64,000 nucleotides of DNA from BP-464 sp045805505 (GTDB lineage Bacteria > Actinomycetota > Thermoleophilia > Solirubrobacterales > Solirubrobacteraceae). Made by a program: the position numbers and the translations under genes. Of the stretch, positions 1 to 7,300 are shown one piece after another. Location of the stretch: assembly GCA_045805505.1 (NCBI GenBank), contig JBJMLA010000072.1, forward strand, positions 1-64,000, in the 5' to 3' direction. Below the pieces are notes generated by a model. The model ran no database searches and was not told the DNA's origin. It saw only the letters and a program-made list of their open reading frames with translations. Numbering within the stretch: position 1 is the stretch's first letter; the number at the start of each line of letters is the position of its first letter.

Positions 1-140
1 CGGCCGCCCGGTCCGCCCGGCGCGGCAGGCGCGCCCGGCCCGCCCGCGGGCCCCGGCTTCCGGTCCGGCCGGCGGCCCGGACCGCCGCCGACGGTCGGTC
101 GTCTCACAGCGGCGTCGGCGCGCGGCGCGTCCTGTCCACA
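1..140 (+). other. GC-rich edge, possibly Gly-Pro-rich coding tail
   Basis: Frame 1 from the window edge reads as Gly-X-Y triplets (PPGPPGAAGAPGPP) over about the first 60 bases, like the collagen-like stretches at 57030 and 57720. There is no stop codon before the next gene start, so neither end of a gene can be fixed. Extreme GC content alone can give Gly/Pro/Ala strings, so this is only a hint of an upstream collagen-like gene. Confidence 0.2.
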
Positions 141-2456
141 ATGTCGTACGTGCGGAACTTCGCCAACTTCTCCGATCACGATTTCGAGCGCTTCGTCGCC
201 GACCTGCTCGGCGCCGAGGACGGCCGGCGCTACGAGACGTTCCTGCGCGGGGCCGACCAGGGCGTGGACCTGCGCTTTCTCGCCGACGGCCAGACGCCAC
301 CCGATGTCGTGCAGTGCAAGCACTACCTGCGCAGCAGCTTCCCGGTGCTGCTCACCGCCGCCCGCCGCGAGCGCGAGCGGCTCGGCCGGCTCGACCCCGC
401 CCCGCGCAGCTACCGCTTCGTCACCTCCCAGCCGCTGAGCGCCCACCGCAAGCAGCAGCTCGCCGAGGCGCTCGGCCCCTGGATCGCTTCGCCTGCCGAC
501 ATCCTGGGCGCCGAGGATCTCGACGGCCTGCTCGACCGTCACCCCGACGTCGAGCGCCGCCAGGTCAAGCTCTGGCTGACGGGCGGCACCCAGCTCGCCG
601 CGCTGCTGCACTCCGGCACCATCCACCGCAGCCACGCCCTGATCGAGGAGATCGCCGAGGCCATGCCCCGCTACGTGCCGGGCACCGCGTTCCCCGAAGC
701 TCGCGGCCGGCTGCGCGAGCAGCACGTGCTCGTCATCGCCGGCGGACCCGGCGTCGGCAAGACCACCCTGGCGCGCATCCTGCTGGCCGACGCCATCCTC
801 GACGGCTATGAGCCCGTCGAGATCTCCAACGACATCGAGCAGGGCTGGGACCTGCTCGACGACGGCGCCAAGCAGATCTTCTACTACGACGACTTCCTCG
901 GCCGCACCGCGCTCGCCGAGCGGTTCGCCAAGAACGAGGACCGTCGCCTGCTCGACTTCATGAGCCGCGCCGGCCGGCGAAACACCACCCTGTTGGTGCT
1001 GACCACGCGCGAGTACATCCTGCGTCAGGCCCGCCAGGTCTATGAGCGTCTCGAGCAATCCGGCATCCAGCAGCGACGGTTCTTGCTCGAGATGCCCCGC
1101 TACAGCCGGCTGGACCGTGCGCGCATCTTCGCCAACCACGCCTACCACTCACCGCTCGTCGGCCCGGCCGCCCGCCGCCAGCTGCTGGCCGGCGACGCCT
1201 ACGAACGCATCATCGACCACCCCAACTACAAGCCGCGCATCATCGAGTGGATCACCGGCCTCGGCGGGCCGGCCCTCGACGCCGGGCACGCCGAGGACTA
1301 TGTCGCCTTCGCCGCCGACGCGCTCGATCACCCCGACCGGATCTGGAAGCACGCCTTCGCCCAGGAGATCGACGACCACGGCCGGGCCCTGCTGCTCGTC
1401 GTCGCGACCCTGCCGCGCCGTCTGGGCCTCGAGCACGCCGAGAGCGCGTTTGAGTCGCTGTGCCGCACCCGCGGCCTGACGCTGACCGACGCAGCGTTTC
1501 GGCGTGCCCTCGCAGCACTCGACGACAGCCTGTTGAAGACCCGCCATGCGACCGACTGGTTTGACCCGCCCGGGATCCTCGTCGAACCCCACGACCCCTC
1601 GATCGTCGACTTCGTCGCCGACCTCCTGCGCGACAACCCGGCCGATCTGGCCGAGCTCGTCGCCGCCGCCGTGTTCTTCGAGCAGGTCGAATGGCTGATC
1701 CAGATCGCGTTCTCCGCCGGGCGCCCGCCCAGCAAGGGAATGCTCGCCGCCCTCGCCACCGCCCTGCGGCGCACCTACGAGGCTCCGGGACTGCAGCGCG
1801 TCGCGGTCCCGGCATCCTGGAGCGGGCTGAACTACCGGCCTGCCGGCACGATCGACTTCGACGCCCGGCTGCTGGTTGTCCTCGAGCTGATCGACCGCGC
1901 CGCCCACCCGGTCGAGCTTAAGAGCTGGTGGATCTCGGCCGTGGGGCGCCGGGCCGATGCCTGGGGCAGGGGAGAAGGGGTCGCGCCCTCGGCCCTCAAG
2001 CTGCTCGCCGCCGCCGACGGCAAGCCGGGCGTCGACATCGCCGCCGCCGTGCAGTCCGTCAAGGCCGTGCTGCGCACCGGCTTCTCGCTGACCCAGAGCA
2101 CCGACTGGTTCTGGGACCTGCGCCAGCGGTTCCCGGCGGCCTTTGGCCCTGACGAATGGGACGAGGTCGTCGGCGACTTCGAGAGCTGGGCCAGGGGCCA
2201 GATCGGCGACGCCGGTGGCATGGACGACGAGGAGGATCTCGAGTTCATCGAGTTCGTCGCCGGAGCGCTCGGCGTCGTCCTCGACGAGGGCGATGTCGGC
2301 CTCGCACGCGAGACCATCCGCGACGCGGTCGCCCAGCGCGAGAAGGATGACGAGCCCGACCCGGTGCGCTGGGACCCCGATGCTGACCGCGGCGACGAGG
2401 ACGCAACGGGGCGCGAGATCGCTGCGATCTTCGCGCGGCTCGCCGAGCAGGACTGA
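141..2456 (+). CDS. Mrr-like nuclease fused to a STAND-type NTPase
   Basis: The 771 aa protein begins with a restriction-endonuclease-like domain (about residues 1-145). Its PD-(D/E)xK signature is visible as D43 in GADQGVDLRF followed by Q58-C-K60 in VVQCKHY. A P-loop NTPase follows: Walker A GGPGVGKTT at 201-209 and Walker B IFYYDDFLG at about 246-254. This looks like the novel-STAND (nSTAND3-like) class. The C-terminal half (about 400-771) is helical, with an acidic end (DDEEDLEFIE), and could be the sensor. Nuclease-STAND fusions are known as antiphage or conflict proteins that fire on target recognition; that role is inference here. The start is the first ATG and has no clear Shine-Dalgarno. 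The gene stands alone, followed by about 1.7 kb with little coding content. Confidence 0.8.
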   Translation: MSYVRNFANFSDHDFERFVADLLGAEDGRRYETFLRGADQGVDLRFLADGQTPPDVVQCKHYLRSSFPVLLTAARRERERLGRLDPAPRSYRFVTSQPLSAHRKQQLAEALGPWIASPADILGAEDLDGLLDRHPDVERRQVKLWLTGGTQLAALLHSGTIHRSHALIEEIAEAMPRYVPGTAFPEARGRLREQHVLVIAGGPGVGKTTLARILLADAILDGYEPVEISNDIEQGWDLLDDGAKQIFYYDDFLGRTALAERFAKNEDRRLLDFMSRAGRRNTTLLVLTTREYILRQARQVYERLEQSGIQQRRFLLEMPRYSRLDRARIFANHAYHSPLVGPAARRQLLAGDAYERIIDHPNYKPRIIEWITGLGGPALDAGHAEDYVAFAADALDHPDRIWKHAFAQEIDDHGRALLLVVATLPRRLGLEHAESAFESLCRTRGLTLTDAAFRRALAALDDSLLKTRHATDWFDPPGILVEPHDPSIVDFVADLLRDNPADLAELVAAAVFFEQVEWLIQIAFSAGRPPSKGMLAALATALRRTYEAPGLQRVAVPASWSGLNYRPAGTIDFDARLLVVLELIDRAAHPVELKSWWISAVGRRADAWGRGEGVAPSALKLLAAADGKPGVDIAAAVQSVKAVLRTGFSLTQSTDWFWDLRQRFPAAFGPDEWDEVVGDFESWARGQIGDAGGMDDEEDLEFIEFVAGALGVVLDEGDVGLARETIRDAVAQREKDDEPDPVRWDPDADRGDEDATGREIAAIFARLAEQD

Positions 2457-2473
2457 AACGACAACGAGCCGTC

Positions 2474-2509
2474 GGGCCTCCCGTGATGGTGGGGCCTCCC
2501 GTGATGGTG
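2474..2509. repeat. Tandem 18-bp direct repeat
   Basis: Two perfect adjacent copies of GGGCCTCCCGTGATGGTG lie 18 nt after the stop of the nuclease-STAND gene. The unit is a multiple of three, but no convincing ORF runs through it. It may be a replication-slippage product in noncoding DNA. Confidence 0.7.
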
Positions 2510-2604
2510 GTTGCTCTGCGTCACCGATCTTCGCGCGCAGGACTTCTCGCGGGACAGGCGCGTGAACTCTCCGCGCATCGCCTGCCACACGCTGCCACGC
2601 GGCC

Positions 2605-3171
2605 TCATCTGCGCTCGCCGAGGCGGTCACGCAGGACGCCGGCCCGCCCCGCCTTCTCCAGGATCGGCGTCGGGGCGACGAGGATCAGCCGGTTATACGC
2701 CAGCGAGAACGTCTCGAGGGCCTCCGATGCCGGACGGGCCAGGATATGACGGCTGAGCCGGCCCGCCTACCAGTCCAGGGTCGCCAGCCGCGCCGAGATG
2801 CCCAGCATCGAGCTCTCATAGCGGGGCGGCGACGCTGGCCGCTGGCTGATCTCGGCGGCCCCGCCGTCCGGCGCACAGCCGAATGCCGCGACCGCCGCCT
2901 GCCGCTCCTGGCGGGCGGGCCAGCCGTTCGGCGCGCGCCAGCCGCAGGGCTGATGACGTCGACGCCGCCGAAGCGCTCCTTGAAGCGCATCCGGTCAGGC
3001 CGGCTGCGCCGAGCGCGCTTGCCGGCGTGGCGATCGCGATCTCGATCCGCTGGCATCCGCGCCGTCACCGTGCCGGCGCGCCCGGGCATCAGCACCGCGT
3101 GGTCGCGCTTCGGTCCATCCGGACGCCCTCGTAGCCTTGCGAACATCTGTTCGAGATGAGTGATGCGGCCA
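2605..3171 (-). pseudogene. Decayed minus-strand gene of unknown family
   Basis: Reading the minus strand from about 2960 down to a TGA at 2605-2607 gives protein-like sequence (for example RHILARPASEALETFSLAYN and LILVAPTPILEKAGRAGVLR) interrupted by one in-frame TAG at 2767-2769. The segment before it (YESSMLGISARLATLDW) continues the same frame. Further upstream the coding-like signal jumps to another frame (HLEQMFARLRGRPDGPKRDH, RMRFKERFGGVDVI), implying at least one frameshift. The family was not recognised. An in-frame stop plus a frame change with amphipathic-helix-like composition points to a degraded gene rather than chance, but a shadow of GC-rich DNA cannot be excluded. Confidence 0.45.
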
Positions 3172-3322
3172 TGGTGTCGAGCGTCACGTCGAGCGGTGAT
3201 AGCGGGAGGCATCCCGCGCTGCCGGCTCGGACCTGCCCGGGCCGGCGATGAACTCCTCACCACCACGGGGACCGCTAGGGCGCTACAGCAGGAGGTAGCG
3301 GCCAACCTGGCAACGGAAACCG

Positions 3323-3574
3323 ATGGCTTCGAGGAACCCAGCACACTCACGCGCGGACAGGCCCGGCGACGCCAGCACCGCCGCCACGTCACGGCGCCTT
3401 GCCGCCCTGGCCATCACCGAGCGCCGCGTGCGGCTGGTGATGGCCGTCGCGCTCATGGTGGGCGCGATCGCCGTCGTGATCGTGGGCGCGGTCCTGGAAT
3501 CGGAGTATGTGCTTGCCGCGGGTGGGGTGGCGCTTGCGGGCGCAGCGCGCCTGGGAGCGTCGCTTGGCCGATGA
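3323..3574 (+). CDS. Small two-helix membrane protein (hypothetical)
   Basis: An 83 aa ORF whose second half has two hydrophobic segments, about residues 39-57 (VMAVALMVGAIAVVIVGAVL) and 63-80 (VLAAGGVALAGAARLGAS). They are preceded by a basic stretch (ITERRVRL), which suggests an inner-membrane protein with its N-terminus in the cytoplasm. The first 25 residues look random and there is no well-placed Shine-Dalgarno at 3323, so the true start may be an internal GTG. On the opposite strand, 3414-3283 encodes a competing 43 aa ORF (ending FRCQVGRYLLL); at most one of the two is likely real. Confidence 0.4.
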   Translation: MASRNPAHSRADRPGDASTAATSRRLAALAITERRVRLVMAVALMVGAIAVVIVGAVLESEYVLAAGGVALAGAARLGASLGR

Positions 3575-3980
3575 CCGGCTCATGTGCCACACGCTCGCCA
3601 CTCCGGTCCATGGTCGCCTCCCGGCGCCGCGAGGATGAGCGTCGAGCGCTGTTCGCACACGCCCGCCGGGCCCGACGTCGCCGTGTCGTTGGCCTCTCTA
3701 CGCGGACTCAGACCGGCTCGCCGATCCGTTCGGCGAGGAGGCGCGGCAGCTCCGCCCAAGGCCACTGTTTCAGTGGGCGGCCGCGTCGCAGAATCTCGGC
3801 GGTGACGGTCGTGCAGCAACCGCGCGGAGCAAGCAAGCCGCACGAGCGGACACGCACGTATACCCGCGCACGCGGGACCCAGATGTGTCCAATGACGCAG
3901 GACGGGGGAGTGGCGAGGTGCCCGAACGCACCAAAAACCTCCCACTCCTCGGGGTTTTTTGGGGATCGCGCAAAATTAAC
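3575..3980. other. Gene-free stretch
   Basis: No ORF here has convincing protein character; the candidates are Arg/Pro-rich readings of GC-rich DNA. Towards the right end (about 3925-3980) base composition becomes markedly AT-richer, which marks the start of the promoter region of the following operon. Confidence 0.4.
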
Positions 3981-3981
3981 C

Positions 3982-4011
3982 TTGACTTTCAGGTACGCCC
4001 GGTTCTACGGT
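3982..4011 (+). promoter_or_regulatory. Probable sigma-70-type promoter of leader/secreted-pair operon 1
   Basis: TTGACT at 3982-3987 and TACGGT at 4006-4011 are separated by 18 nt inside a local AT-rich dip. The block TTGACTTTCAGGTACG matches TTGACTTTCGGTACG at 26951 upstream of the other secreted-protein operon, with one inserted base. The first start codon of the operon lies about 140 nt downstream, leaving a long 5' untranslated region that contains CGAACTTAGGAACGG at 4018-4032, a relative of the CGTTYCTAA motif found elsewhere in the window. Confidence 0.5.
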
Positions 4012-4148
4012 CAGCGCCGAACTTAGGAACGGCCGTGTGTTCATAAGGAAGCACGGTGGTCGAAGAGAGATGTCGGGCGCGACCCCCGGCAACGGATTGC
4101 CCGAGAGCCGCACCCCCGGCTCGGAGGTCAAGGAGAGAGACCGCACCC

Positions 4149-4337
4149 ATGCCGCGTCCCACGCCTGCCGCGCCCCTCGAGGGCTGCAGCCCGCAGCCCT
4201 CGCCGACCTCCACCGCGCGGCGGTACTCGCCGATCCGGTTCCTCCAGGCGCGCCTGGCGCCGGCTGCGGGTTTGGTCCGTAAGGGCACTTATGGACCACG
4301 AGCCGCCGTCAGTGCGCTCACGGGGGGGACGGTCTGA
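4149..4337 (+). CDS. Leader peptide ORF of secreted-pair operon 1
   Basis: A 62 aa ORF with a strong start signal (AAGGAGAGAGA, 8 nt before ATG) whose TGA overlaps the ATG of the next gene (TGATG), implying translational coupling. It starts MPRPTPAAPLEGCSPQPSPT and carries the motif AAGLVRKGTYGP near its end. A homologous ORF at 31085 starts MPRPAPAAPLEGCGPQPSPT and has the degenerate motif AGVIRSGAYGS, and a third related motif lies in frame before the 27639 gene. Differences between copies include synonymous changes, which supports translation. It lacks a proper signal peptide. Likely roles are a regulatory leader that couples or attenuates translation of the giant downstream protein, or a small chaperone-like product. 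I know no characterised family for it. Confidence 0.6.
   Translation: MPRPTPAAPLEGCSPQPSPTSTARRYSPIRFLQARLAPAAGLVRKGTYGPRAAVSALTGGTV
4271..4298. repeat. GGTCCGTAAG hairpin element, copy 1
   Basis: TTTGGTCCGTAAG, a 4-nt loop (GGCA), then CTTATGGACCA form a near-perfect stem (one G-T wobble) at the RNA level. The same element occurs at 25728-25757 and 27305-27335, and in strongly diverged form near 31207. It sits inside the leader ORF and encodes LVRKGTYGP. There is no U-tract, so it is not a standard terminator. Confidence 0.75.
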
Positions 4338-7300
4338 TGGGCATTCTCTTCAAGCCGCTTCGCAGCGAGGGTCGTGGGGGGCGTCTTCGTCTGCGGGCGT
4401 CCGGCGTCTTCTTCTCGGTGGCCTTGGTGATGGCGGCGCTGTTTGCGTTGTCGGGGGTCGGCTCGGCCGAGCAGACGGTGCAGACGGCGACGTTGGGCAC
4501 GCAGCGTCCGGGTAACGCGGCGCTGGGCGGCAGTTTTCTCGTTCCGGGCGCTTTGGCAGTCAACACCAGCGGCAACGGTGGGGTGCCGGCCGGCTCGACG
4601 TATCTGTTTGACAGCAATGCGCGGGTCCAGCAGTTCGACGCGGCGGGCGCGTTCGTGCGCACGTTCGGCCGTGACGTGGTGTGGGAGGGCCAGGACAACT
4701 CGGCCATCAATGAGCAGCAGACGGTGACGGTCAACGCGACGGGTGGCTTCTACACGCTGGCGGTGCAGACCGGGACAGGGGCGGCGACGGCCACCAGCGG
4801 TTCGAACACGGTGACGTTGAGCCCGGGCTTTGGCAGCTACCACGTCGGTGACACGTACTCGGGTGGCACGGGGCTGGCGAACTCGCGGGTCACAGCGGTC
4901 AACGGCAACCAGGTCACGCTGTCGGCGGCGGCGACGGGAACCATCGTCGCGACGTCGACGGCGACCGAGTTCGTCGGGGCAACGCTGACCGGTGATCTCA
5001 ACGGCACGACGACGGTGTCAAACGTCGCGACCACGACGGGGTTCTTCTCTGTCGGCCAGGCGATCTCGGGGGCCAACATCCCGGCCAACACGACGATCGC
5101 CACGGTCGGGGCCGGGACGCTGACGCTCTCGAACGCCGCGACCGGCACGGCGACCGGTGTCACGTTGAGCACCGGCATTCCCTATAACGCCACCTTCTCG
5201 ACGGTGCAGGGGTTCCTCAACGCCCTGCCCGGCGTGGGCGACGACGACATCGTCGTGACGGGTGGCCCTGGCGGCGCCGGCGGCACCAACCCGTACACGT
5301 TCACCTTCTCGGGTGGGATCTTTGACGGCAACGATGTCCTTCAGCTTGCCACCAGTGCCACCAACCTGACGGGATCACCCAGGACGGCGGTACCGGCGAC
5401 CCCGGTCGTCGGCGGTGGCTATGAGATCTGCAAGGCCGTCTCGAGCCCGGCCGATCAGTGCAAGGCCGCGTCGACGACGCCGGCCACGGGGCCGGGATCG
5501 CTGAGCACGGCGGTCAGCAGCATCGCCATCGATCAGACCTCCGGGCGCGTCTATGTCTATGACCAGACGAACCGGCGCGTCAGCGTCTACACCGCGCAGG
5601 GCGACTTCGCCGGCGCGTTCGGCTGGGGTGTGCTCAACAACGCGGTCGCCTCGCTGCAGTTCTGCACCACCAGCTGCGTGGCTCCGGCGGCCTTCGGTGC
5701 GCAGGCCGGCAACTTCCCCAACAATACCCCGCTCGGGTTGGCCATCAACCCCGTCGACGGGCACGTCTACGTCGCGGCCGGTACCAACCGCCGCGTCGAT
5801 GAGTTCAGCCTGACGTTCAACAGCGGCCTGGTCAGCGGTGTGACGTTCGAGCGCGGCATCGGCTGGGACGTCAACCCCGGCGGCACCCCCGCCCTGGAGA
5901 CCTGCACCACGTCGTGTGCGGCGGGCACCGCGCCCGGCACCAACGCGCCGGCCGGCCAGTTCAGCCAGCCAACGTCGATCGTCCTCGACGCCGCCGGCAA
6001 CATGTTCGTCGCCGATACCCCGAGCTGCTCGGCGACGGCGATCTGCCGGGTCCATCAGATCAATGCTGCGGCCACCAGTGCGTCAGAGTTCGCGGCCGGC
6101 CACCTGACCAAGACGTCGGGGACCAACAAGGCGACCCAGATCGCTCGCGACGCTACCGACGGCCACCTCTACGTCGCGCAGCTCACGGCAGACAGCAAGG
6201 TCCAGGTCAAGGAGTTCACCGCCGCCGGCGCCCTGCAGACCACCTCGCCGCCCGACAACGCCGAGCTGACCACTAACAACGCCGGCGCGACCGGCCTCGC
6301 GCTCGACCCGGCCAATCACCGCACCTACCTCTCGACCGGGGCTTCCGTCTCGACGGTCTTCGTTCTCGGCCCTGTCCCGGCGCCGACCGTCACCACGCCG
6401 GTCATCAGCAACGTCACCCAGACCACCGCGACGTTCACCGGGTCGGTGACGACCCCGTCCCCGGGCGGCCCCGGCTACAACACCAGCTACCGCTTTGAGT
6501 ATTCCTCGAACGGCGTGACGTGGACCCGTGCCCCGCTGGCCGCCGACGGAACGCTCGGCACCACCGCCGGCGCGCATGCGGTCAGCCAGGACGTGACCGG
6601 CCTGACGCCCAACACCGACTATGCCGTCCGGCTGATCGCGGCGACCAGCACCTCGGCCACCTCGACCAGTGCGACGTTCACGACCACTGCTGCGGCGCCC
6701 GTGCTGTCGCAGGTCATCGCCGATCCCCTGACCGACCGCGTGACCCTCAGTGCGCTGATCAACCCGCAGCATCAGGCGACCAGCTACCGCTTCGAATGGG
6801 GCACCACCACCGCGTACGGCAACAGCATCCCGGTGTTGTTCCGGCCGATCGGCTCGGGTAGCGGCTACCTGGCTGTCCAGGAGATCCTCACCGGACTTCA
6901 GCCGAGCACCACCTATCACGCGCGGCTGGTCGCCAAGAACGCCACCGGAACCACCACCAGCACCGACCTGCCCTTCACCACCGCCAACACCGCAGGCGTC
7001 TTCGACACCCGCAAGCCCGAGCTCGTCTCCCCCGCCGACAAGGGCACTCCCGGCTACGTCGGGCGCTTTCAGCTCTTCGGCACGGGCGAACAGGTCTCTT
7101 ACCAGACGGCGCCCGACGGCAACCGCATCTTCTACCCGATCTCCTACGGCACGCCGACCTCGACCGCCGGCGGCACTGTCTCGTACACCGCGACGCGCAC
7201 CGGCTCCGGCTGGACCTCGGCCCAGACCTCGCCCCCCCAGCAGGAGCTGACTGGTCCGTCCAATGTCTCTGAGTATTCCGGCTGGATCCAGTACGTCTCG

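Noticed and set aside
1149..2630. 493-codon open frame on the minus strand opposite the nuclease-STAND gene
   Set aside because: Mirror-image frame of a well-supported gene; low-complexity Arg/Gly/Asp composition and no motif.
2685..3392. 235-codon minus-strand frame as an intact gene
   Set aside because: Only short parts look protein-like and the signal continues in another frame; treated as part of a decayed gene.
4012..4148. Possible riboswitch in the 5' leader of operon 1 (GGCAAC-like loop and hairpins)
   Set aside because: Short stems can be drawn, but no known riboswitch consensus fits and the other operon leaders do not share the structure.
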